Positions 28,257-37,369 of a stretch of DNA of 58,182 nt are shown piece after piece (the first letter of the stretch is position 1; every line of letters starts with the position of its first letter). The DNA comes from Lachnospiraceae bacterium (GTDB taxonomy: Bacteria > Bacillota > Clostridia > Lachnospirales > Lachnospiraceae), in the NCBI GenBank assembly GCA_014804605.1, contig JAAUZM010000006.1:1-58182 (forward strand), written 5' to 3'. The notes under the pieces were generated by a model. That model did no database searches. It was not told the origin of the DNA and saw only the letters and a list, made by a program, of their open reading frames with translations. The translations under genes and the position numbers were made by a program.

Positions 28257-28994
28257 ATGAATTTAGGAAAAAATATTCAGCATTTGAGAAAAGAGAAGAA
28301 GATTACACAAGAACAGTTAGCAGAGATTATGTCTGTTTCCCGCCAGACAATATCCAGATGGGAAGCAGATGAGATTATTCCGGAATTAAGTAAGCTGATC
28401 GCCTTAAGTGATCTGTTTTCCTGCAAATTGGATGCCTTGGTCAAAGACGATATGGGTGTCTGTGATAAGAATTATTCGGAAATCACAGTAAAAAAAGTAA
28501 AAGCTTTTAAGATGGCAAGATACGTGATGCTTACGCCGAATCCGGAAGATGATGTTAATGCTTACATGGATAATTGGGCGCAGCGATCTGGTCTGCTTGA
28601 GTTTCAGCCGGACGCAATGAGAATCGGATGGGATTTTCCGTTTCTTATATCTGAACTGCAGAACAGGTTTGGGCTTCGTGGATATGTGGCGGCCTATATT
28701 TTACCGGAGGGATTTGAAACCGGCTGTCCGGGCGTAGAATATGCTGATCAGAAAGAAGCTGAGTATGCGGTAATTACAGTATATGATCCTTTTGAAGCGG
28801 GTTCAGGCCGTATTCCGAATGCTTATAAAAAAATATTGGAATTTTTGGGGGCAAATGGATTTTGCGAAAAGCCGAAGGAAGGTATATTGTCCTGCTTTGA
28901 ACATGTGTATGAAAAGGAAGGGATTACCTGCATGGACGTATATATTCATGTGGACAGTGTTTCTAAAACCGATAGTTTTACAAATTTTTCGTAA
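28257..28994 (+). CDS. XRE regulator with GyrI-like effector-binding C-terminus
   Basis: IQHLRKEKKITQEQLAEIMSVSRQTISRWE; C-terminal FEHVYEKEGITCMDVYIHV. Confidence 0.82.
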   Translation: MNLGKNIQHLRKEKKITQEQLAEIMSVSRQTISRWEADEIIPELSKLIALSDLFSCKLDALVKDDMGVCDKNYSEITVKKVKAFKMARYVMLTPNPEDDVNAYMDNWAQRSGLLEFQPDAMRIGWDFPFLISELQNRFGLRGYVAAYILPEGFETGCPGVEYADQKEAEYAVITVYDPFEAGSGRIPNAYKKILEFLGANGFCEKPKEGILSCFEHVYEKEGITCMDVYIHVDSVSKTDSFTNFS

Positions 28995-29033
28995 GGCCAA
29001 TAGTTGACAACAAAAGCGGAAAGGAGAACGGAA

Positions 29034-29390
29034 ATGGAACTGGTTATGCAGCCGACTTTTGAAACATGCGGTCAGGCATGTATTGCAATGATTACTGGAA
29101 AAGATATCGAGGAAGTAATTAAGGATATGAAAACAAGCGGCCCCACCAGCATAGGGCAGCTGATTGAAATATTGGACTTTTACGGAGTAAAACATGCTGA
29201 AAGGAACACACGTATATCCAAAAAGAACCCTGTACCATATGAATATTCCATTTTAACGGTGCATACAAATGAGGGGTACACTCATTGGACATTGCTGTTT
29301 GATCATAAATATTATGACCCGGAGTTCGGGATCATTGACGGCGAGTATGCACATGGAAAAATAACGTCTTTTTTGGGGATTTATCAATAG
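29034..29390 (+). CDS. C39-like peptidase domain protein
   Basis: QPTFETCGQACIAMITGKDIEEV...TNEGYTHWTLLFDHKYYDPEFG (Cys/His papain-like pattern). Confidence 0.72.
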   Translation: MELVMQPTFETCGQACIAMITGKDIEEVIKDMKTSGPTSIGQLIEILDFYGVKHAERNTRISKKNPVPYEYSILTVHTNEGYTHWTLLFDHKYYDPEFGIIDGEYAHGKITSFLGIYQ

Positions 29391-29397
29391 ATATGAT

Positions 29398-29432
29398 CAA
29401 TAGACAACTTCCGGTTGGGGAGTTGTCTATTG
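29398..29432. terminator. Terminator hairpin between convergent genes
   Basis: CAATAGACAACT/AGTTGTCTATTG 12-bp stem followed by a T-rich run. Confidence 0.78.
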
Positions 29433-29444
29433 GATATTTCTTTT

Positions 29445-30017
29445 TCACAGCACCCAAGCAAATAATGCACAGGCCGCAAACCCAATCATGCTGAACGTAA
29501 GGACAAGCAGGAGTTTTTGATAAGGACGCTTGCCGGATTCCTGTGCTTTTTGAATTTCATCCAGCTTTTTGCCTTCTGTAAAAGCAACGATTTCTTTATA
29601 TGTCTGAATATCATATTTCTTTTTCATTTTTTCCAGTTTTAAAGCATAGTACATTGCTACGGCATATATTATGGCGGAAATGGTCAAACCGTAATAACCT
29701 AATAATTTCGCAAGCGGAACAATCGATACAATAAATAATAGCAGCAGTATGGAAAATATTGCACCGTCGCGATTAAAGTATTGGACTTCTTCTTTATTAA
29801 TTTCTTCTTTCATAATTTTCACATCTCCTTTGATTAATTGATCAAGAGAGACATTGAATAGCGAACTTAACAAAAGAAGGCTGTGAATATCGGGATAACT
29901 TTTATTGGTTTCCCAGTTAGAGATCGTCTGTCTCGTGACATAGATTTTTTCTGCCAGCTCTTCCTGAGATAAATTCATATTTGTTCGATGATTTTTAATC
30001 TGACTGCCTAATTCCAT
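29445..30017 (-). CDS. XRE regulator with C-terminal TM region
   Basis: IKNHRTNMNLSQEELAEKIYVTRQTISNWETNKSYPDI. Confidence 0.92.
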   Translation of the reverse strand: MELGSQIKNHRTNMNLSQEELAEKIYVTRQTISNWETNKSYPDIHSLLLLSSLFNVSLDQLIKGDVKIMKEEINKEEVQYFNRDGAIFSILLLLFIVSIVPLAKLLGYYGLTISAIIYAVAMYYALKLEKMKKKYDIQTYKEIVAFTEGKKLDEIQKAQESGKRPYQKLLLVLTFSMIGFAACALFAWVL

Positions 30018-30284
30018 TTGAGCACCTCCCGGCCTGCAGAGCTTCTAAGCCTCTCCTGATCTGTTTTTAGGATATCAGATGTGTGAGAAGCTGTCTGCCA
30101 AATGTGTTTTACATTGCAGAGAAATGGTATATTTGGTAATGATTATATATGACTTAACGGGAATTTGACAAAGGGTAATAAATTATAATGAATATTTAAC
30201 AATAAATTATCAAGCTTTGCTGTTGCTTTTTTTCCTAATTTCTGCATATAATAAAAGTAGAATAAAGCAATGGGGGTGTTTATT

Positions 30285-30608
30285 ATGGCAATTGCAGCAG
30301 ATCTTTTGCAAAGTCTTGTTCCTATTTCGCAATTCAATAAAGGTCAGGCAGCAAAGATATTTGATAGACTTCATTCTGAAAGGGAATTAATTGTTTTAAA
30401 GAACAATCAGCCTTCCGCAATAATTTTGTCACCAGAAGAATATACAAGATTAACGGAAATTGAGGAAGATTACTTTCTCCTGTTAGAAGCAAATAAGCGC
30501 ATGGAAGATAATGGAAATAATAAAACAATTTCAATGGATTCTGTAATGAGTAATTTAGGAATCAGCGAAGATGAACTTTTGGATACGGAGGACGTAGATA
30601 TCGAATGA
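30285..30608 (+). CDS. Phd/YefM/RelB-like antitoxin
   Basis: VPISQFNKGQAAKIFDRLHSERELIVLKNNQPSAIILSPEEYTRL; overlaps the toxin by 4 nt. Confidence 0.85.
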   Translation: MAIAADLLQSLVPISQFNKGQAAKIFDRLHSERELIVLKNNQPSAIILSPEEYTRLTEIEEDYFLLLEANKRMEDNGNNKTISMDSVMSNLGISEDELLDTEDVDIE

Positions 30609-30934
30609 CATGGAGAATTGAGTTTTTAGATGAAGCAGAAAAGGACATGAGGAAACTCGATCATTCAGCTCAGGTACAAGTGTTAAAGGGTATCCGAAAA
30701 GTTAGTCAAAATCCCTTATCTATAGAGGGAGGTGGATATGGAAAACCTTTGGGAAATAAAAGTGGGACAAATCTTACGAATCTTATGAAAATAAAGTTCA
30801 GGGATCTGGGAATTAGAGTTGTCTATAAGGTTGAGCGTGTGGATGAAATAATGAAGATTATCGTAGTTTCTGCCAGAACCGATGAACAGGTATATAAGGA
30901 AGCAGCAAAAAGACGAGACAAGTATGATTTATAA
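30605..30934 (+). CDS. RelE/ParE family toxin
   Basis: WRIEFLDEAEKDMRKLDHSAQVQVLKGIRKVSQNPL...IKFRDLGIRVVYKVE. Confidence 0.9.
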   Translation: MTWRIEFLDEAEKDMRKLDHSAQVQVLKGIRKVSQNPLSIEGGGYGKPLGNKSGTNLTNLMKIKFRDLGIRVVYKVERVDEIMKIIVVSARTDEQVYKEAAKRRDKYDL

Positions 30935-31004
30935 TAGAATGTGTAATGAAGCCGTTATTAGGAAATTTCTTAGTAGCGGTTTTTTAATGAATGGAAAAAA
31001 CCAC

Positions 31005-31035
31005 TTGACCCCTACGCAGCGTAATAGTTTATGGT
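31005..31035 (+). promoter_or_regulatory. MerR-type promoter, 19-bp spacer
   Basis: TTGACC-19 nt-TATGGT with TACG-CAG-CGTA dyad in the spacer. Confidence 0.75.
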
Positions 31036-31062
31036 ATAGTTACACGGGAGGAGGGAATGCCA

Positions 31063-31791
31063 ATGATGACAGTAAATGAAGTCAGTAAATTGACAGGGGT
31101 GAGTATACGCGCTCTGCAATATTACGACAAAATCGGACTCTTAAAACCGTCCGGACACACGGAGTCCGGTTATCGGCTGTATGACGATACAGCCTTGGAA
31201 AAGCTGCAGCAGATTTTGCTGTTTCGTGAGTTGGAATTTCCGCTGAAAGAGATCAAAGAAATAGTTTCACGACCGGATTTTGACAAAAATAAGGCATTGG
31301 AGCAACAGATCGCGCTGCTTACCATGAAAAAGGAGCATCTGGAAGATTTGATCGGATTTGCCCGTGAAATACAAGCAAAAGGAGTGAAGAAAATGGATTT
31401 TTCAGTATTTGATACGCGTAAGATCGATGAATATGCAAAGCAGGCAAAGGAGCAGTGGGGCAAAACGGCCGCCTATCGGGAATATGAACAGAAAACGGCG
31501 GGCAGAAGTAAAGAAGAGACTCAGGTTGTCATGAGGGAGTTTATGCAGATATTTGCAGACTTTGGAAAACTGAAAGATACGGCACCGGAATCAGCGGCGG
31601 TTCAAAGTCATGTGAAGAAATTACAGGACTATATCACGGAGCATTTCTATCAATGTTCCGATGATATTCTTTTTAGTCTCGGACAGATGTATGCCGGCGG
31701 CGGAGAGTTTACTGACAATATTGACCGCGTCGGCGGTGTCGGAACAGCAGAATTCACAGCCGAGGCAATTCGGATTCACTGTGAGAGATAA
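31063..31791 (+). CDS. MerR family transcriptional regulator (TipA-like C-terminal region)
   Basis: VNEVSKLTGVSIRALQYYDKIGLLKPSGHTESGYRLY. Confidence 0.93.
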   Translation: MMTVNEVSKLTGVSIRALQYYDKIGLLKPSGHTESGYRLYDDTALEKLQQILLFRELEFPLKEIKEIVSRPDFDKNKALEQQIALLTMKKEHLEDLIGFAREIQAKGVKKMDFSVFDTRKIDEYAKQAKEQWGKTAAYREYEQKTAGRSKEETQVVMREFMQIFADFGKLKDTAPESAAVQSHVKKLQDYITEHFYQCSDDILFSLGQMYAGGGEFTDNIDRVGGVGTAEFTAEAIRIHCER

Positions 31792-31841
31792 GCCGGGCAG
31801 ATGAACCTATGTGCGTATTTGGCGGAACAAAGTAAGAACTG

Positions 31842-31866
31842 GGGGATAGCAATGTGTGCTATCCCC
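31842..31866 (+). terminator. Terminator hairpin
   Basis: GGGGATAGCA...TGCTATCCCCTTT. Confidence 0.68.
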
Positions 31867-31988
31867 TTTGCTGATCTTGTAGGCTGATCATGAGGCAAAA
31901 AATTTAAGTGCTTTTTTGTGGGATAAATGATATTATGGTATACAGTATAAATAGGTTTGCGGACCACAGGAAAAGGTGCATTATTATA

Positions 31989-32792
31989 ATGAAAAATCTG
32001 GGGAAATCTCTACTCTGTTTGATTATATATTTTATATTGCAATTGGTGATTCAAATGATATTCGTGATGATCGGTGCCTTATCGGGCATTCGGGATCAAA
32101 ACGGTCTGATTGATTTCAGTATGAATCATCTGCTGCTCATCACACTGGTATCTAACGTGGTGACGCTCGCCCTTTTTGCTTTATTCAACAAAATCCGTAA
32201 GAAAAGTATAAAGGAAGCGTGGAGCATGACTCGGGTCGGAGTGAAGTTATATATATATCCGGCGTTGGCGGCATTTCTGCTCTCGTCTGCGTGGGCGCTT
32301 GCCACCTATGATGTATCGTTTGCAAATGCGGAACAGATTGAAAAAAGCGTCTCTTTTTATTCGGATATGCTTCCGGGGCTGGGCGGCATAGTGATGGCGT
32401 TTACATTATTGTTTGCGCAGCCGGTTATGGAAGAAGTGCTTTGCCGTGGGATCATGCTCAACCAGTTAAAAGAGAGTTTTTCCGATTGGGCGGCGATCCT
32501 TATGAGTACGGTATGTTTCGGGCTTGCACATCTGATGGCAGGCGGTGTGGTGCTTGCATTCGGAGCGGCGCTGATGGGCGCATGCTTCGGCCTTGTTTTT
32601 GTGAAAACGAAGTCGCTGTATCCGGCCGTTGTAGCACATGCCTTTGCGAATCTTCCGGATTTTGTTATGACTTTTATGCCGGAAATGCAATCCGGAGTGC
32701 GGATAGGGCTGGCGGTGGTCTCAGCCGTAGTCTCTGTGGTGATACTGGTGCATTTTAATAAAAAGCTCAGATTTGGAGGAAATGATGGATAA
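31989..32792 (+). CDS. CPBP family intramembrane metalloprotease
   Basis: QPVMEEVLCRGIMLNQL...FGLAHL. Confidence 0.88.
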   Translation: MKNLGKSLLCLIIYFILQLVIQMIFVMIGALSGIRDQNGLIDFSMNHLLLITLVSNVVTLALFALFNKIRKKSIKEAWSMTRVGVKLYIYPALAAFLLSSAWALATYDVSFANAEQIEKSVSFYSDMLPGLGGIVMAFTLLFAQPVMEEVLCRGIMLNQLKESFSDWAAILMSTVCFGLAHLMAGGVVLAFGAALMGACFGLVFVKTKSLYPAVVAHAFANLPDFVMTFMPEMQSGVRIGLAVVSAVVSVVILVHFNKKLRFGGNDG

Positions 32793-33753
32793 TCAATTGA
32801 TAAGCTTACAGTTAGAAAAACCGCAACAGGTGATCAAGGCGCAGGAAGCGCAGAAAGGTATGAACTGGTTTCTGGAGATTCTGGTCTTTCTGGCGGTGTT
32901 TATTGTCAGTTCCATCGGGCAGATTTTCTGCATGCTGCCGGGGGAAGTTATTCTTTTGGCGATGAACGAGGATTATCGTGCAGCGGTGACAGCAAATGAT
33001 CTTGAGGCAGCAACTTTAGCCGCGAGTCAGATCGGCAGTTCCGACCTGTATATGGTCTTTTCTTTGTTTGCGACGATTGGCATGACGCTTGTCACCATAT
33101 TATTCTGTAAGCTTATTCAGAAGAGAAAAATAGATACGTTTGGGTTTACAAAGGGAGAAGCCGGACGGGAGTACCTGATCGGATTAGGAGTCGGATTTGT
33201 GCTGTTCTCCTCGGCGATATTGATCTGTGTGTTGACCGGAGCGCTGAAGATTGAGGGATTTTCAGAGACTTTCGGTGTGGGAATGTTCATGCTGTTTCTG
33301 CTGGGCTATATGCTTCAGGGTATGAGTGAAGAAGTGCTCTGCCGCGGATATCTCATGGTGTCTATCGGCAGACGGTATTCCATGTGGGTGGCAGTGCTTT
33401 CCAATGCGGTAATTTTTGCCGCACTGCACCTGTTGAATAATGGCATCAGCATTCTTGCCTTCATTAATCTGGTATTGTTCGGTGTGTTTGCGTCGCTCTA
33501 TTTCCTGAAAAGGGGAAGTATCTGGGGAATTGCGGCCCTGCACAGCGTTTGGAATCTGGTGCAGGGGAATTTCTGGGGACTGCGCGTGAGCGGTATAATT
33601 ACAGAATGCTCTGTTCTACGCAGTACCATGATTGATGGCAAAGAGATCTTTAACGGCGGTGCGTTCGGACCGGAGGGAGGTCTGGGTGTGAGCGTGGTGC
33701 TTTTGGTCGGAATCTGTGTTTTGCTGAGAAAGCAAAAGAGTGAGGCGGTATAG
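32785..33753 (+). CDS. CPBP family intramembrane metalloprotease
   Basis: MSEEVLCRGYLMVS...AALHLLNNG; overlaps the previous gene. Confidence 0.9.
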   Translation: MDNQLISLQLEKPQQVIKAQEAQKGMNWFLEILVFLAVFIVSSIGQIFCMLPGEVILLAMNEDYRAAVTANDLEAATLAASQIGSSDLYMVFSLFATIGMTLVTILFCKLIQKRKIDTFGFTKGEAGREYLIGLGVGFVLFSSAILICVLTGALKIEGFSETFGVGMFMLFLLGYMLQGMSEEVLCRGYLMVSIGRRYSMWVAVLSNAVIFAALHLLNNGISILAFINLVLFGVFASLYFLKRGSIWGIAALHSVWNLVQGNFWGLRVSGIITECSVLRSTMIDGKEIFNGGAFGPEGGLGVSVVLLVGICVLLRKQKSEAV

Positions 33754-34107
33754 TTATTGCGTTCTTTGGAGATATTTCAAATATTGTATATAACGGACCA
33801 GATCTTTGCGGGAACTGCCTTTTAGTGTCTGGATATCATACATAATATCATGCATAGTGACGTTCGCCAGATAGTGATTTTTGAGGTTGGTATTGCCCAG
33901 ATAGGAGCTGTCTGTGCCAAGGAGATAATCGGTACTGACTTTATAATATTTCGCCAGAGCAACAACGACCCAGATCGGTATCTCACGGCGACCGTTCTCG
34001 TAGTTAGAATAGGTTTGCTGTGAGATGCCGAGATGGGCGGCAACTGTTTTCTGTTTCAAATCATGATCATCTCGTAAGTCACGTATCAGTTCACGCAGTT
34101 CTTTCAT
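33754..34107 (-). CDS. XRE family regulator
   Basis: IRDLRDDHDLKQKTVAAHLGISQQTYSNYENGRREIPI. Confidence 0.93.
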   Translation of the reverse strand: MKELRELIRDLRDDHDLKQKTVAAHLGISQQTYSNYENGRREIPIWVVVALAKYYKVSTDYLLGTDSSYLGNTNLKNHYLANVTMHDIMYDIQTLKGSSRKDLVRYIQYLKYLQRTQ

Positions 34108-34495
34108 GTGTCGGCACCTCTTGTAGGAATGAAAATGTTGTTTGGATTATTATTACACAACAAGAAGTTGTATAATTGAAAGTATACGAAAAGTAATAAA
34201 ATAGGATAAATAACAACAATATATTGTATGTGATTTTATCTAAGGTTAAAAAAATATTATATTCTGTTCCATGTTGCAGATAGTATGGAAGAAATTTCGA
34301 AAGAGATAACGGATAGGCAAGGGATATTCGGATGAAGAGGCAGAATTGGACGAAAGAGAAGTGGGATATTAGAAATAGTGAGCAACAGTTAATTAAATTT
34401 CCATTTCGTTAACAGATGCTCAATGGTAGACACAATCTTAATCTGCTATATTGAAACCAACCGATAAAACGGAACATCCAAAGGAGGTACTCTAT

Positions 34496-35524
34496 ATGCA
34501 GATCGGACAAGTAATCAGACAATATCGTAAGAAAAAGGATATGACACAGGAGGAGATGGCGAACCGCCTCGGCGTGACAGCTCCGGCGGTCAATAAATGG
34601 GAGAACGGCAATTCCATGCCGGACATTACACTTCTTGCGCCGATTGCCAGATTGTTGGATATTTCATTAGATACGCTGTTGTCCTTCCGCGAGGAACTGA
34701 CGCAGGAAGAAATACAGGACATTATTCAAACGGTGTATTCGATGTTAAGGGAGAAGCCCTTCGCGGAAGCATTTGAATGGGCGAAGGAAAAGATCGAGCA
34801 GTACCCGAACTGCGAACCGTTGTATCTGGAAGCGGCAGTCCTGCTAGGTGCGGAACGAATGAAACAGGCGGATACAGATGAACGGTACGAGACCACGATC
34901 AATCAATGGTATACTATGGCACTTGGAAGTGAACAGGAACAGATTCGTACCATGGCGGCGGATAGGCTTTTCCACTTTTATCTGGATAAAAAGCAGTATG
35001 ATAAAGCGGAAGAGTATCTGACGTATTTCTCCGAACAAAACCCCGAGAGGAAGCGGAAGCAGGCAGTCATATACAGTCGGACAGACAGAAGGGAAGAGGC
35101 ATATAAGGCCTATGAGGAATTGTTGTTGTCCATGTATCAGACGACGATCCTGCTGTTTAGAAGCATCGGGATGCTGGCGCAGCAGGATCAGAATATGGAT
35201 AAGGTAAGGATGATCGTTGAGAAAGCGAGTGACCTTGAGGAAATTTTTGATATGGGAGAGTACCATAAGGTTTTGTGGAGACATGAGCTTGCGATTATGG
35301 AGCAGGATGCGGAGACCGTGATTACTACCATGCAGCAAATGCTCACAAACATTGATGATATCAACCATTTTACGGAGTCTTCGCTGTTTGAACATATGAC
35401 TTTCGCAGGCACAAGCGAGGAGTTACGGGCGCAGTTAAGAGAGGATATAGTAAAGGCTTTCCGGGATGAGGAGACATATGGTTTCCTGAAAGGGGACAGC
35501 AGATGGGAGGACCTAAAGAGTTGA
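34496..35524 (+). CDS. XRE regulator with TPR-like C-terminal region
   Basis: IRQYRKKKDMTQEEMANRLGVTAPAVNKWENGNSMPDI; helical repeats. Confidence 0.9.
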   Translation: MQIGQVIRQYRKKKDMTQEEMANRLGVTAPAVNKWENGNSMPDITLLAPIARLLDISLDTLLSFREELTQEEIQDIIQTVYSMLREKPFAEAFEWAKEKIEQYPNCEPLYLEAAVLLGAERMKQADTDERYETTINQWYTMALGSEQEQIRTMAADRLFHFYLDKKQYDKAEEYLTYFSEQNPERKRKQAVIYSRTDRREEAYKAYEELLLSMYQTTILLFRSIGMLAQQDQNMDKVRMIVEKASDLEEIFDMGEYHKVLWRHELAIMEQDAETVITTMQQMLTNIDDINHFTESSLFEHMTFAGTSEELRAQLREDIVKAFRDEETYGFLKGDSRWEDLKS

Positions 35525-35526
35525 CC

Positions 35527-36018
35527 ATGCTAAATCATCCAATTCCGCCAGTCTACGACAGCGAATCCAAAGTTTTAATACTGGGCAGTTTCCCTTCTGT
35601 GAAATCGCGGGAACAGCAGTTTTTCTACGGACATAAGCAGAACCGCTTCTGGCGTGTTATGGCACAGGTGCTTGGCTGTGCGGTGCCGGAAGATATCACG
35701 CAGAAGCGTGCCATGCTGCTTGCGAACCATATCGCGGTTTGGGATGTGATTGCAAGCTGTGAGATCACAGGTTCTTCGGATGCGAGTATCCGGAACGTGG
35801 TGCCGAATGACTTATCACCGATCCTGACTACGGCGGTTATCCGAGCGATCTATACGAACGGCGGTAAGGCACATCAGTTGTATCAGAAATATATTTTCCC
35901 GATAAACGGGCGGGAAGCGCAGCTTTTGCCCTCCACCAGCCCGGCGAATGCAGGATATTCGTTGGAGAGATTAGCGGAGGCTTGGAGAGTGGTTGGGGAG
36001 GAATTGATAAAGCGGTAA
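35527..36018 (+). CDS. Uracil/hypoxanthine DNA glycosylase family protein
   Basis: SKVLILGSFPSVKSREQQFFYGHKQNRFWRVM...LLPSTSPANAGYS. Confidence 0.9.
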   Translation: MLNHPIPPVYDSESKVLILGSFPSVKSREQQFFYGHKQNRFWRVMAQVLGCAVPEDITQKRAMLLANHIAVWDVIASCEITGSSDASIRNVVPNDLSPILTTAVIRAIYTNGGKAHQLYQKYIFPINGREAQLLPSTSPANAGYSLERLAEAWRVVGEELIKR

Positions 36019-36054
36019 GAAATTGCTCATTCGTGATAAAAGGAGGAACGACAA

Positions 36055-36567
36055 ATGCTATGCGATGATATCAGATACTTAACAGACAGAGCGCTGTGGG
36101 AAACGGAAAATCTCATGAAATGTATTCCCGATGAACTCTGGAATAAGCGTTATGACGGGATTCCCATGTGGAAATTCCTGTACCACACGCTGTACTCCAT
36201 GGACAGATGGTATATCAATCCCTGTGACGGAACGTATCAGAATCCTTCTTTTCACACCGATACGTTAGCCAATCTGAATGTCATACCGGAAGAGGAGTCC
36301 ATAAGCAGAGAGCAGATGGAGGAGTATTTCTATCAAATACGTGGGAAGATACAGAATTATATCACGGTACTACATGACGGCGAACTTTCAGAGAACCCCG
36401 AAAACTGCGATATGAGCAGATTTCGGTTGATTCTGGGACAGTTCAGGCATTGGCACCGCCATATGGGCGTAATCTACGGATTTATTATAGAGGACGCGGG
36501 CAAGTGGCCCTATGTGCTCAATATGTTGGGAGAATATCCCGATGAGCCGATGCCGAATTATTATTGA
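36055..36567 (+). CDS. DinB-like hypothetical protein
   Basis: Four-helix pattern with KFLYHTLYSMDRWYIN and FRHWHRHMGVIYGFI. Confidence 0.68.
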   Translation: MLCDDIRYLTDRALWETENLMKCIPDELWNKRYDGIPMWKFLYHTLYSMDRWYINPCDGTYQNPSFHTDTLANLNVIPEEESISREQMEEYFYQIRGKIQNYITVLHDGELSENPENCDMSRFRLILGQFRHWHRHMGVIYGFIIEDAGKWPYVLNMLGEYPDEPMPNYY

Positions 36568-36664
36568 ATAAGGCGGCATATAGATAAGCAGCGTATACGA
36601 AAAGCAATATATTAGGCAAAGCAGCATATACTATGGCACAGATTTGATTTACGGGAAAGGAATC

Positions 36665-37363
36665 ATGAAAATGAACATTATTATTATCCATGGTCAGAGC
36701 CATCAGGGGTCTACATATCACATTGCAACAATGCTTGCAAAAAAATTGAAGGGAAAAGTTACCGAATTCTTTCTGCCGAGAGATTTTGGTTCTTTTTGCG
36801 TCGGATGTACAACCTGTTTTGAAAAGTCAGAAACATTGTGTCCGCACTATGAAAAGCTTACCCCGATTACGAAGGCTTTAGATGACGCAGATGTCATAAT
36901 TCTGGCAAGCCCCGTGTATGTATATCACGCAACGGGCGCAATGAAAGCATTCTTAGATCACTATGGCTATCGGTGGATGGTGCATCGTCCGGAGGAAAAG
37001 ATGTTTCGCAAGCAGGCAGTATGTATCTCCACGGCTGCGGGTGCAGGCATGAAAAGCACAAACAAAGATATGGCGGACAGCATGTTTTTCTGGGGAGTCG
37101 GCAAGATATATAAGTATGGAGTGGCTGTGCGGGAAACGTCGTGGAACCGCGTAAGCCATAAGACTAAAAACCGTGTGGAGAGGAAGACTACCGCACTGGC
37201 ACACAGAATCAGGAAAAATCACGGCCGGGTAAAACCGTCTGTGAAAACGAGAGTAATCTTTTCTGTTATGCGCATGCTGCAGAAAGCAGGATGGAATGAA
37301 GCGGATCGAAAGTATTGGGAAGAAAAGGGCTGGATAGGGAAGAGGCGGCCTTGGCACACGTAG
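36665..37363 (+). CDS. Flavodoxin-like NAD(P)H-dependent oxidoreductase
   Basis: IIIIHGQSHQGSTYHIATMLAKKL...CVGCTTCFEKSETLCPHYEKL...ILASPVYVYHATGAMKAFLDHYG. Confidence 0.88.
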   Translation: MKMNIIIIHGQSHQGSTYHIATMLAKKLKGKVTEFFLPRDFGSFCVGCTTCFEKSETLCPHYEKLTPITKALDDADVIILASPVYVYHATGAMKAFLDHYGYRWMVHRPEEKMFRKQAVCISTAAGAGMKSTNKDMADSMFFWGVGKIYKYGVAVRETSWNRVSHKTKNRVERKTTALAHRIRKNHGRVKPSVKTRVIFSVMRMLQKAGWNEADRKYWEEKGWIGKRRPWHT

Positions 37364-37369
37364 CAATCC

